NCBI RefSeq assembly: GCF_037975245.1
Contig: NC_092581.1
Span: forward strand, 16,805,303 to 16,869,302
DNA: 64,000 bases
Source: Apostichopus japonicus
Taxonomy: Eukaryota; Echinodermata; Holothuroidea; Aspidochirotida; Stichopodidae
Direction: 5' to 3'
The translations under genes were made by a program, and so were the position numbers. The notes beneath the pieces were generated by a model. The model ran no database searches. It had not been told where the DNA came from and saw nothing but the letters and a program-made list of their open reading frames with translations. Below, piece after piece: positions 13,051 through 27,400 of this stretch (position 1 is the stretch's first letter; the number at the start of each line of letters is the position of its first letter).

Positions 13051-16000
13051 AGCCCAATATATATATATATATATATATATACTCCAGGATTTCAGCGATT
13101 TCGATAATTCACGAATATTCACGTTTATGCACATTTGTAAAGTATATATGTATACGTCACTGTGACGTCAACGTATAAACAAAGCTTTGAGTGAGCAATG
13201 AACCCTTTTAGCAGTCCTAATAATATCCACAACATTGGTTTTATTGATTTAACTTTCATCGAGTCTTAAGACAACAATCCTTTCTTGTGTCGTGTCGCCT
13301 TAAATGGGTGCAAGAGGTTTTTCTTTTGTATCTCTGGTATTCAATCTTTGCAATCATGCCGGTAGTTTCGTATGTTAGTTTAAGAAGACAACGTTCAGTA
13401 AATCATTGAATGTAAATAAATACTGCTTAATTATTTAGTATATCATAAGATCATACATTAAATTTCAGACCCAGGAGAGACTTCGTGCGAAACCAACCAT
13501 AGTCATTGGCTACCCCTTAGCAACGGGAAAAAGTTTTCTCACAGATGTTTATGAGCCGGGCTCCACAAACTTACACGCCCGGTGGAACACATTAGGACAT
13601 CTGTTCATTTATGAACGGCGGTCACCCGGCGTTTTGTGTAATTTCTTCCGCCTTTTCTCGAGTTTTCTTCACAACTTTTGCTAAGCTGTCGGTTGTTTTC
13701 CGTACAGACTTTTTTTTCAATGAGGTAAACATTAAACCCACGAAACGGGAGATGTTAAGCCCAATTTTACGTGTTGCAGTTAGCTTGTGATAATGCCAAT
13801 TAAAGATCATTAGTTTTCGAGGTGTTTTTGTTTTAAGGATTGCGTACACGCGTGACGCTGTGTTTACTATACACGGCCTATTTGCTTTTGTACCGAATGC
13901 GTTAATCTCTAGCCATGTTGATTGACAATTTACATGTACACATCTGCTACGTTCTTTCCACACCATAAATTTACTTACTAGCATCCCTTTTTTTTCGTTC
14001 AAGTTAAATGACTTTTTTTTTCCTGGGAAAGATTCCATAAATCCCAGAGCTGTTGAGATGGCATGCATTAGATCTTAAACTGTTAAACTTAGGGGAGTGA
14101 AATCACCGTCCGTTTGCGATGTGAATTAATGTCTAAGAGGGCTAAGCAAAGTGAAAGATGAAATAGGAGAAACGAGGTTAGATTGGACATGTTATTGCTA
14201 TACAATAAAATAAAGTATACATTGCATTTTCTCCTGTATCTACTATTGAGAACAAATCACCCATTGTATCTAGTTATGGATTGTATCATTGGCTCATAAT
14301 TCTCTGAGATTAGAACTGAAAAAAAAGCTAGAGTCGGTGCTCGTTCAACTCATGGTGTTACTAAACCACACAGTCTAAGAAAAAATCAAGAGGATTAATA
14401 AATTATGAGTTGGACCTATGTGAAAGAAAACATGATTGAGTGCTTTAAAGTAAACGTTCATCTAGTGTTAACCACCTTTTTGTCTTTTTCTTATTTTTCA
14501 GAAAGATCAATTAATTGATTGATTGTCTTATTGCATGATACAGGCATTACTTTTCCTTAACCACCGTATGCTATGTGAATTATTGATGATAGTAATATCC
14601 AGCGTAAGATATGAATAAATTATTTTACACGGAAATGGATAGTACGCATTTCCTAACACACCTGTGATAGGCTTAACAAGACAAATATAACTCAGATTTT
14701 GAATAAGATTAAGGAAATGTAGTAAGCATAACAGGAAAGCATAGTACTGTACCAAATACGTAATTAGTTCGCCATTTTGAGTATTCATTGTAACGCAGCT
14801 TGGTGGTCCTTGTAACCGCACCCCACCCGCCCCCCCCCCCCCCGCCTCATCTCCTTTCTCTTACCATACAAATGCCTCAGCACCACAATTGCATGGATGC
14901 GGAATAGTTTCTAAGCATAGTGGATGCTAAAAATCAAGAGGACGTTCTTTCCAGAGTATGAATATTAAAAACTAAACTTTTCATTGTATCAAATAAGCTG
15001 GGCCTACAGCCTATACTTTACATGTCATAATTTGGTTGGACATTGTTATCTATTAATTCATAATTTTGTGTAAAAGTAAGTGGGCCTGGCGTTTCGAAGT
15101 TAGCAGGATCTTCTTCACAGGCTGAATGAAACTTAACAGAAACTACAAGGGGCAAGCACAGAATACAGACAGGTTAATGAACAGGGGTGAACACTAAAGA
15201 GATTGATGTTAGTGGATTATTTGACAAAGGGCGGAGAGATGAAAGAAACCAACAAGGGGGGAAGAGGAGAGGTTGGAGATAAACCGTAGAAGGACCGTAG
15301 AAGAGAGGATTAATGGAAGAGCGTAGGGAATAAACAGCAGAATGACAAATATAGGAAAGTGTGGAGAAAAGAGGTGAAAGAGAGCTAGGAGAAGAGGGGT
15401 GACAGAGGGGGGAAAAAGGGGGTGAGGAGCAGAAGAAAGGTTAGTCATTTTTTGACTAATTGCTAAGTAGTCAATTGCTAATTATTCAATTGCTAAGTTT
15501 TCATATAGATTTCGTATGAAACAAGACACTGGAGTTAATCTACATACAGGTCTCGTGTTATTGGAGTAATCAAGACAACCCATCCGCTTTAACCTCAGAA
15601 TGTTAAAATATGTCTAATAATTCATTTAAAATTGAAAACAAATTTGTTTACCTAGCCTAAAGACCTCACTCAATAATTCGCTTCCTCTGAGGTGGCGCAG
15701 CTCGAGAGGCAGATAGGCATAAACTGCTAATTTTGTCTGTATTACATCAATCTCCCCTCATTATAATCCTACCGTTTAAAGTCATATTACAAAAATGAAC
15801 GGAATCAATGTAAAAGTAACTCGATATTTCGTACGATTTCTCACCGATTTAATGATTTTCTTCCTTATTTTGCAGTAGCCACTGTTTTCTTCTGCTGTGT
15901 GTGCAGGGTAAGAATGCTACGGGCTGTATGTAAGAAATCAGCATATAGCATCCTTTGGGCAACTAGTCGGTGTCTTAATGGCTGTGATTTCCGGCATTCA

Positions 16001-18412
16001 CCAACGATTTAAAAAACCATATCGTCTTACTAACGATTTGGCTGACTTTTTCCCCAAAGAGGGAAATATTGATTGTCGCTGAGCAATTCTCTCGGCCTAG
16101 ACTCTTTTATAGATTACCCCGAGGCGAACAAATCCCCTCGGCAAGTGTATGAAATGTTAAACAAGAACTCAGGACGATATAAAAAAAATATAAGAAAAAG
16201 AGGGGGGAAAAAAAGACAAAAAGTATTAAACTTAAAAGGAGGGTTTTTCAATTGATTGTCATACTGGCCTGATTGGTTGTAGTAAAGCTCCCAGGCTATA
16301 CGATGGTCTACCACTCGACATAGTGAAATTGATGCAACAAAATTGATAGGACTTTTTTTTTCGTTAGATTGAATTTTAAACTGATAATCATTTGTTGGTT
16401 CGGTCATTATTCAGTGTGTATCTTAAGAGCCTAGGGGGGCCCCCCAAACTTCAGCTTCATATGATGACGAGAGAAAAAATAGGAGATATTTTAAGAGAAA
16501 TTCCATAATCCCCCCAACTACATCCGTAATTGCGAAGACAAAGTGGTGTCAATTGATAAGTTGTTTGTCAATCACTTCAGACTGTCTTAATGATCCTAGA
16601 AAGTAATCGCTTTCAATGACTCTTCGAGACATCTTCAGACCAAATCAAGAGGATAAATAAATATATTTTGACGTTGTTGCAAGGAGGTTGTGGGCCTCTG
16701 ATATTAAGTGAGAGGTTGATTAATTCTATCGGATGAATATCACCAACAAGTAATTTAACACTAGTCGCATTTATTTACATTTTTCTTTGAGTTCCTTTCT
16801 CTCTTGTCGTGGAGGGTTGTAGAGGCGACGTACTTGGATAGAAACAGACACATTAGTTGGATGGTTTAGAATCGTTACTGATGTGCGAGCGACCTCATGA
16901 ACAAGAAGAGGGGTTTTTGCGCCGCAATAATCTGCGGTATCGGACATGAACTACACCAACAACCGCTATGTGCTGTTTTAATTCCAACGAATAGTTAAAC
17001 ACGTTAATAACCATATACCTTTGGAAATAAATTTAAATAAAAATGAAAGAACGGATGTTATGATGTCTGTGGTATAATATCAATTGTTTAGAATGGATTC
17101 CTTACTGCATCAGCGAAAAAAAAGGAAAACAAAGGCTGTATGACATCACAAACAATACCTCATTGTTCTTTCCCGAACTAAAATGATCAATTTCAAAATT
17201 TTATTTTTATCACAAGATATGTAGAATATGATATCTGAGGGTTGGATTTCGTCGTACTTAGTACAATAATACGTTCAAGCCTCACTTCCATTTATACGCT
17301 TAACAGAAATGATCCATTTTAGTTTTTAGTTCGTAGGCAACAAATTAATTGAACAGTATTTACTTTATTTCCATGTGTTTAATAGAGTAATTTGATATTA
17401 ATTAAACTTTACTGTATCTGATGAATATTAATTTTAGCGTCATACATAATAACTGACACAGTTCAATTCAAGTGATGATTCAACGACTGATACTGAAATT
17501 CCGTTGGCATGGTGATTGGCAGGTGGTTTCCATGGTTAACCATTTGAGGCTTTTCATTGGTTGACTCCTTTATTATCGCTTGTGGTTAGTTTGTACCATA
17601 GTAAACCATTTAGTCTTTTACGAATTAACTCGTTTAATATATATCATAAGTCGTTTCTCATAACCCCAGTGGCAAATCGCTTCAAGATACAATATAAAAC
17701 AAGGGGGTGGTTATTTTTTACTTTCCAAGAATTCAATAAATTCACAGTTATGTCACAAGTTTGAAATTTATCTCTGTAAAGGAAGCCAAAAGTACACATA
17801 ACTCAGTTCCGGATGGATTTAATTTACCGATAGAAATAAAGTTTTAATCCTTTGAAAGTAAATTTATGTCCCAATATTGTTTTATCAATATCATTTTGAA
17901 ACAAAAATGGTTCATGCAGATTTCATTATCAGGTTAAGAAGGTCTCTGTTGAGAAAATAACAACAAAATGTGACAAATTGGAACGATGCAACAACAACAA
18001 AAAATGAAGAATATTTCCTGCCAGATTTGTTACCGATAAAATTGGTATTTAATGAAGCTAAATGTAAATTATTCATATTCTAAGATTTCAAGCTGATTAT
18101 GAACTTAGTCCTAATATTTGAGAAATAATTCCAGCACCACGAAAACATTTTACACTTTTTAGTAATAAAGAAATAACGGAAACCTGACTGCAGGGATGTT
18201 ATAAACAAATTAGAAATCCTGAGGTGAATGGTTCCAAATCTTATTCTAGCCCCAAAAAAACTAGTTGCCTTTTCAGCAAATTCACTTTTGTTTGATAAAA
18301 AAATGGACACAAAAGAAATATGTTCTTGAAAATAACTTGCAGCATTTTAATTTCAAGTAATCATGTATAATATGTCGCTTCGTTCTTTCCAATTTAATAT
18401 ATATATTATATA

Positions 18413-18449
<37 letters not shown>

Positions 18450-21400
18450 TCTGTCTGCAACAACAATGTTCCTATGGATTGTTTCTACAACAGTAGTGTT
18501 CATATATAAGTTCTTTCTGCAACAGCAATGTTCATGTAAAGTCTGTCTGCAACAACAATGTTCCTATGGATTGTTTCTACAACAGTAGTGTTCATATATA
18601 AATCCTTTCTGCAACTGCAATGTTCATGTAAATTTTGTCTGCAACAAAAGTGTTCCAATTACTTGTTTCTATAACAGTAGTTTTCATATATAAGTTCTTT
18701 CTGCAACAGCAATGTTCATGTAAATTCTTTCTGCAACAACAATGTTCCTATTACTTGTTTCTACAACAGTATAGTGTTCATATATACGTTCTTTCTACAA
18801 CAGCAATGTTCATGTAAAGTCTTTCTGCAACAACAATGTTCCTATTACTTGTTTCTACAACAGTAGTGTTCATATATAAGTTCTTTCTGCAACAGCAATG
18901 TTCATATAAAATCTTTCTGCAACAACAATGTTCCTGTTACTTGTTTCTACAACAGTAGTGTTCATATATAAGTTCTCTCTGCAACAGCAATGTTCATATA
19001 CAAATTTTTCTGCAACAGCAATGTTCCTGTAAATTCCTTCTTAAACATCAATATTTGTAAACATTCCTTCTTAAACCAGCAACGTTTTTGGCATCTTGTC
19101 AACAAGCAATGTTCCAATGCATACATTTTCGAAAACAACAAGCAAATATTCCTAAAGTTTCTTTCTAACGCAATGCTCCTATGCAGCATTGTATCTACCA
19201 TATCAATGTTCTTAATACTTTCTTTCTGAAATATCAATGGCCTTTTACCCTTTTTCTAATCGGCGAATAGTAAAGAAAACATGTTAACCGTCAATAAGTT
19301 TTGCCAACGGAAATTCAATTAACAATTAATTTTCTTTTCAAGACGGGGGAAAAACCCATTAGTAATGCTTATTCACGTCCCTACGCTGATATCCCGGAAG
19401 TGAGATAAGAGGCTGACTTGCAGCATCAGCTCGAATCAGAAATCGAGTATTACATGATTGGTGTCAAAACTATGGCTCCTTTAAAACAAGACAAAATATA
19501 CACGCCTTTAGTTTGTTAAAAAAATCGAAGAAATATACACAACTTCACGATTTGGTTAACGGCGAAGTATTAAATTTCAAGACGGTTCGTGTGAGAACCT
19601 ATTTTAACCTGCGTGTGTATTAACATCATGTCGAATTCATTGGGGCGTTGAACGGAAACATGGGTTTACGCAACGCGTGAGTGCAAATGAAAATGAACGA
19701 GGAGTTATTAGCCAACATTTATCCAGGGGAGCCCGTGCAAATTACCTCAAGAATGGGGAAAAACATAACTTTAATGGATTAATAAAAACACCCAAAGGAT
19801 TTGCTTTACTCATTGGTTGATCGAGAACAGAATAATTTTGTCAATTGAATAATAATAAAAATAATGGCGTATCGTAGACTTTACATTGTTTGGAAATGTT
19901 AACAATTGTTTAACTAGGGCTGAATGACAGATGCATGTTTATCAGTGTCAGGATAATGGTCTCAATGCCAGATTTGAAAGCAATATTTAGTGTTGCATAT
20001 AATCCTTACACACACGCACATAAAGAAAAATGCAGAAAGCACAATGAACAATGAAATTATTTTTTAATAAAACATAATAATATCCTGTGTTCCGAGATAT
20101 TTTTGAAAAAGAGAAGAAAAGAAAACGGCACAGATGGAAACGAATGAAACAACAGGAAAAACATTTACCCATAACGTTCGCACAGGCAGATTTAAACCTA
20201 GAAGAAATAGCCTACTAAACTTCAGCGATATTAGCAAAATGTCATATCCATGGTAGCACTTTCTCTTAGCTATTAGTTTACACCAATATCGAGACACAGA
20301 ATCCTACTGTCTGTTTGTCTGTTTGCCTGTATGTCTGTCTGTCTGTCTTTCTGTGTGTCTGTCTTTATAGCTCTCTAGTAGCTTATTATCTGACAGTCAG
20401 TTTGCTCATATTAACAAACAAACATATAAAATAAAGAAGAAAAATGGGGGGGGGGGGGGGAGGAGAGAAAACACCAACCAGATGCTTGAGTTTCATTTGA
20501 TAAACGCACATTTATGTCACGTGTCAGTAATAGCGATGACGTCATGAAATAATTTCCCGGCGCTGATTGTCTATCCTAGCTCGTTAATCTCAATGATATA
20601 CATCACGTTAGGTTGAACTTTTGCCACCCCTCGTATTACAATGTAAGTATAAGAAGATACATGGCTATATTTATGCGTACTAGAATAGAGGTATGTTAAA
20701 AAAAAATCATCATCGCTAGACCACACGTTAGTTTGCACTATGAGATGCTGAGGGTAGTATGATATATATGTACGATTTGATTTGGTCATAGAGACAAATG
20801 TAACCCGGTCATTTTGTTCACATTTTACCGTATTATAGCTGTTTAGGTTATTGGTTTTGGTTATTGTTAAAGAAAACGTTAGACAAACGCATGACTCACT
20901 CTTTAACTGTTCTTCTTTAACCGGGAAAATCTCAATTATTATTGAAATAATTTAAGTGAAAAAATATATTAGTATCATGTTATCTTATTCGAATTGAACT
21001 TGTGAAGAAGTTTTAAACCAAATACTTGTAGGCTACGTGCTTATTTTATATGTGAGAGGACATTAGTCAAAGGTTACGGGATATTAATCATGATTATTAA
21101 GGTTTTCATTATCTTATTGATAATGAAAACGCTGAATATACTGCAGCATTGTAGCATTACATGAATGTAAATTCTAAACTCGTTTTTTAAGGAGAAAGTT
21201 TCAAAAAATAGTACTTCCCCTTTGTTCAAGTTAAGCCTACTATGATTGTTGAAATTTAAAACAAATTATTCAATTTTTCTGTATATTGAACAGAATGATG
21301 AATCGTGCTACATAAAAATAACGAATAAAAATATTTAAAAAATGGACACGAACTGGCTAAATATGAGTCGAGATTATATCAGCAATAACAATAACTAATA

Positions 21401-24400
21401 TACAGATAACTATACATCTATTTAGAAACACATTTTGCCTGAAATTTGTGAAATACATGGATAAAAGAGCCATTTAATAATTTGTAGAATTTGTGAGAAA
21501 GAAACAATACTGTTGTAGCATATTAGTATCCTTTTAATTGATCTAATTAATGTGTTTTAAACACTCTGAAGATTGATAAAGTATCTTGATTTGTGAAAAG
21601 ATTCATTTGTCACCATTTAATACACAAATATGTATTACGGGTACTTATTTTCTTTCTAATTTGTCTTCTTTTTGAAAGACGGTTTCTTCGAACCCGTTTA
21701 ATATTTTCCGAAATTTTTTTATTAAGATGTACGCAATATAGGTACAAAATATAGCCCTGGTCATACCTTTCTACTATTGGCTTCAACACACACGTGATAT
21801 AGATGAGTAACTGTGGTAAACATGAGAAAATTCGAATATAAAAATATATCACGGCTTTCATTAAGTTGTAAACTTCTTATCAAGAAGATGCAATTAATCA
21901 ATTCATTAGGGCATCAATAAAGTTTAAAATCTCGACCTGTAACGAACAAACATGTGTCCATCGTATCTGCTTGAAATAAAATTCAATTTTAAAGATTAAA
22001 TAGTCCTGTTTTGGGTATGATAAGTGATGGATGAGTTGAAACATATACTCCTCTTGTGAACTGGTTGAGAATATTCAAAGAACAGTTTGAAACTAATAAC
22101 GAGCAGGAAGTGTAGCCAAGTAAAGCAAACTTACTTCGTTGGTGATATCATCCTGCATGCTGGGGGTAATCGAATTTACATTTATCTGGTTTCAAATAAC
22201 GTGCAATTTTTGGATTAATATCTGATAAAGATTTAGAGACTTGGTATTATAAATAACGTATACAGGTTGTATGAGTGGATTGGACTCCGTTTAGAAGCTG
22301 AAATGTGCGTCTGTCGAGCAAACAGACACAGTTTACTATATCTTAGCAAGGAATATATCAAGATAAATCTTCTCTTTAATTATGGATGGAAAAAAAAAAT
22401 CGACGTAAGAAAATTATGATTGGTTATGAGCAAAGTCGAAGAGAGGAATATGAAATTACTGCATGAAAAGTATGGATTTATTATATAATAAAGATGAAAA
22501 CGAGGATATTAATGGTTAAAATATAAAAAGCACCTCTGATAGGTATGGTAAATATGCCCAAAGTTTGATTATTTCTGAAATCCAGAAAAGATACTTTATT
22601 TTAATAAACACAATTCGTCAACAAAACAGAACAAGAGTAGACATATTTCTATACATAACGGTAGTTTATACAATGACATACAATTATTATGCTAATAGAT
22701 ATGCACAAAGTTTGATTATGTTTTGGAAATCCAGTAAAAGATACTTTATTTTAATAAACACAATTCGACAACACGACAGAACAAGAGTAGAATTATTTCT
22801 ATACATACATATTTCTATACATAACGGTAGTTTATACAATGACATACAATTATTTTGCTAATAGATATGCCCAAAGTTTGATTATGTTTTGGAAATCCAG
22901 TAAAAGATACTTTATTTTAATAAACACAATTCGACAACAAGACAAAACAAGAGTAAAAAATTTTCTATACATATCGGTAGTTTATACTATGACATATAAT
23001 AAAATATACTCTCAATATTGATTTTAATAATGAATATGATATTTGTGAAAAAGTAAAATATATAGAAGAAAAAGAGAGAAATTGTGTAGGCCTATAGCAC
23101 CCTACTGTTTTGTTCTATGGCTTAAGAAAAAATATCAAGGCAAGTTAATGTGTATTATAATATTAAAACAAAATGCATTCGCTTTGGAAATAACAAAGAA
23201 AAATTGTAATGAATTTTGGTAAAGAACTGGATACTTCTATTAGACCTTGATATATCAACGTATCTCAATATCTGGATCACTTGGTAGGTATATGGAAATT
23301 ATCATATTTGTCCTTCATTTACTCAACTCCCTGGTGTGTGAAACGACTTTGTATTTTGACAGTTAGAGACTTGAAGAAGATCTACTGGACTGACGTATCA
23401 AAATGTTCGATAGCTAAATATAGAAATTGATAATCATAAATAAAGTAAAAAATAATAATAAATTAATAAAGAAAGCTAACTGGTCGGATGCCTGAGAGAA
23501 ATGTTTTGATATGGTGAAAGATTAAAAAAAACAGGAAAATGTTAGAAAGTTTCTTCCTTATTTTCGTCGAATCATTTTCTTTTCCAGTGAATTCACTCAA
23601 ACCAAGGTCTGTGAAAATTTTTAATTTCCTGGATTGCGGTAATTTCTTAATGTTGTTTTACTTTTAACACCTGCTAAATACAGTAGCCGTAGCGACGGTG
23701 ATTAATCAACATATGCTCACATGATATGAGTACAAATAACAAACTTGTTTTATTTGTTCAGACGGATATAAGCCAAAATGAGAATAAATCATAAGTTGTT
23801 TGAACAGGCTAGGCATGCATAAACATTACCAGGGTTGCTAATCATCAAATCATATAAATTGTTTTCTTTTGTGACAGCTCAATAAGCTAGCCTGGATGCA
23901 CATGAACAAGGTTTAATCTTATAATCTTTATGAGTAAACCCCAAAATATCGCAAACACCTTAAACTGTTAGCACTATACGTAGTTCACAAGAGCCAGTCA
24001 AAAGTTTTAGTTAAACGTTGAAAAAAAATAACAATCTTCGAAGCGTTTTATGCCTTGTTAGATTTATCAATAATCTGATGTCATTTCTCATTAATTTAAA
24101 AAAGACGGTTTTGAATTCCAACAAAACATTAACAAAATTTAATTGTAACTTGTATAAACTTAGTCATGTTATTATGAAGGATTTGGGGGATATTTATCGG
24201 ATACAAAACATACTAAAAAAATTTCAAAATTTTTAAAGATTTCAAGAAGAATATACGGAGATATATTACGGTAGATAAAATGCACAACAAGAAATATAAA
24301 AACGAAAGATAGATTGGTATAAGGGCTATAATTGTATGGGATGGTTACCCTTCCTGAATATTACTGAATATTATGGTTAAACCATAAACAAGGTACACCA

Positions 24401-27400
24401 CGGAGGATATTGATAGGTTCACAAGGACCCTCTGGTACCACAGCAGGGTACCAGGACACACTTGTCTTTTCAAATAAAAATACCCAGCGTCATACGGCAG
24501 GTGCTGGTTAGCTGATGGCATGTTTTTCTTTGAAGATGAAAACATTTCCCAACTATTTCCTTTTCCAACGTATTTTCCTATTGGCTACCTACTTGATGCA
24601 AACATGGTTACCCTTGGAGCATGCAAAATACCAGTTACGAACTTCAAAGCATTTATACCAACGACTGGTATGTAGCCCTAGAGCGCACCAATACCAGGCA
24701 ACAGAACCTGTGAACTTTGACCCGCAGTTCTTATTGGTTGGATTCGTCTCGAAGCGAGTAGACGAATATGTCGAGAATGTTTTCCCAGGTTTATAAATAG
24801 AAAGAATGTAACTTGGATGTATTTACTTTTACATTGTTATTGCATTTTATATGAAACTCAATCAAATTAATATTACAAATGTAATTAGTCATTTTACTTA
24901 GGACCTTAGTTGCCAAGCAAATGTTTCTTTTCATCTGCCGTGAAATTCACTTTAAATTTGAGTAAATATCAACAAGTAATTTGCATATAATAAAAACATG
25001 TAACCATCGACTGAAGGTTTAGCTTTTCGGAATACCATTTCCATTGGATCCAACCGTCTCTTCGTCGTGTTGTTTATTGAGGCAAATTACTTAAACTTAA
25101 CCTTTTGTGTTTGTTATGTATGTTTATTTTTTTATATAATATTTTTTTTTTATCTGCGGTTTGTTTCTCTGCTTCTCCTTGGTTGTTTTCTGTTTGTCTT
25201 TTATTTTCTCCTTTCTGTCTTAAAATGTCCAGGCAGGCTTCGGATGGTTTTAAATTATTCATATCACTTTTTTGTACAATTTCATGGTGAAAATAATTCA
25301 TTTACATGTTTAGATTATTCGTTAACATTGAATGTTTGTATATATGTTAAATAGATGCTACTAATTCAGTGGGTAACTGTCTTTGTATACTAGATGTGAA
25401 GCAAAAAAACGTCTCCAAATCTTTCAAAACAGCCAAGGTATGTGTCCATCCAATTAGGACGACAAAATAAACAAAATATGCAAATAATCTTTAAGAATAA
25501 AAACAAAACAAAAACATTACCCCATCGAAGAAGTCAATGCCTTGTCACGTGACCTTTGAGACCCGTATGGTAACCTCTGTGGCGTTAATAACATGGGTGA
25601 ACAAATTCAAAGATGTTTCTTTTTTTCCGGGTTTTAACCCGAATTTTAAACTCATTATTCATATTACCAATTGTCCGGAACGAGCGGGCATTCAATTTCT
25701 GATGATGTATTCTTCTAGAAATTTAAGGAAAACAGGGTGTGGAAAGTTCCCTCAGTCTCTGATTAATTTGTTAGAAGTGATATGCGTTCTCCAATGAGCG
25801 GTTGATTTCAGGAATAGATTCCCTTAACCTTAACTCATCTTTTGTGCGTGTGTGCGTTTGTGTGTTTCCCAGCTTCTTAGCTTTTGAGATATTTTCTCGG
25901 TCATTTTGAGGTTTTCATTATTCACAGATATTGTGTACATAGTGTTAAATAGTCTAACGGTGTGATTATGGTCACTCTTCTGACTCTCTGATTCAACACC
26001 AATTATTGAAAGATGACAGAAAAAGTTTCTTTTGTTTTTAATTGATCGCGCCCCATTGTTCTGTGACATGTGAATATTTATTGTCTTGCCGTTCACTAAT
26101 TCTATTCTAGTTCTAGTATAAGATCCCTTTTATTGTCACGTATCTCAGTAATTGTAGCATATATCGAAGTAACAGTATTATTAAAAGCAAAATTCTCAAC
26201 AAAACGCTTGTATGGAATAATATCAAAGGTTGAAACACACAAATCAGTATAATGTTATTATACCTCTTTTCATTAATTTATTAAATTTGTATATGATATT
26301 CTTTACATTATATATCATATATTCGGAAAATGAAAAGAATTAAAAAGGGACAAAAACTGGTCATGCATATATATGGTATATAGTTGTTGTTTTTTGATCG
26401 TACAAGTTAGTGTCATTTTACGAAATATTATCCTCGGAATGGAATCTGCATGGTGTCCTTTTGAACATCGAAACTGTATTTTGTTTAGGGACATGTCAAC
26501 CATTACATATTTTCGTGAATGGGTTTTGATAAAAGCCAGATTTTTTTGGCGCAAGAATAAATCAAACTAGTGTTTTTATCTACTTCAAGACCTTTGTGCC
26601 TCTTCTTCTTTTAAAAAAAAAAATCATATTTTGAGGCGACTAGTCTACAGACGACAAACCACCTTTAAAGCGATATCGCGGATTTAGAAATAAAATTTTA
26701 TGCAAACTCACACTGATAAGATAAATAGATTTTAACATAGTCGATGACCATACAAAAATAAAATACGCAGGTCCATCAAAACATACACGTTTCATTAAAA
26801 TACAAAATATCATTAGATTCAAATAACTTCACAAATATCGAATACTTTTGTATATCGCTTTAAGGGAATATCTAATCTCGTCGCCGTTTGACAAAGTGAT
26901 TCATATTTTTTTTACAATTTAATATAAATTTCGTCCGTCATAAGAAGACGTATATATCGGTAAGCTAAATGGTTAACAAATACTAAACTTTGAAACTTGG
27001 AATGGAAGTCTGTATTTATGATCTATTTATTCATTTCTTTCTTTTTTTTTGTCTGTATTATTTATTATCCGTCTAAATATATTTTTAATAGCTTGAAGTT
27101 AGAGAGCCATTATCATCTTGTCTTTCGTTACACCGTATTCACTGTTATATCGATGTTTTATTTACTCAACCCCCACTCCTCGTCCAATAGTATATATCGT
27201 AGACAACACAATGTACTTCTGCGCAAAATTTAAGTCAACAATCGAACACTTAAAGACAATAAAACAACAAAGCATATATATAACATTCATTCCTCAATGT
27301 TACAAATCATTCCATTTATGACAGTTTATACGTTACTCATTTCATGTGTCTGTCTGTCTGTCTATCTATCTGTTTGTCTGTGTGTCCGTTTATTTTCATC

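Noticed and set aside
13622-14068. 148-codon minus-strand open frame with a Lys-rich C-terminus
   Set aside because: No recognised family; isolated within intron 1.
18635-19237. Open frames with FLQQQCS-like peptide repeats on both strands
   Set aside because: By-products of the 31/92-bp satellite.
18449-19245. CRISPR-like array
   Set aside because: Repeats are directly adjacent diverged monomers without unique spacers, in an animal gene intron.
22565-23021. Plus frames with repeated [11 protein letters not shown] peptide
   Set aside because: Frame is not kept between copies of the 147-bp repeat; non-coding repeat.
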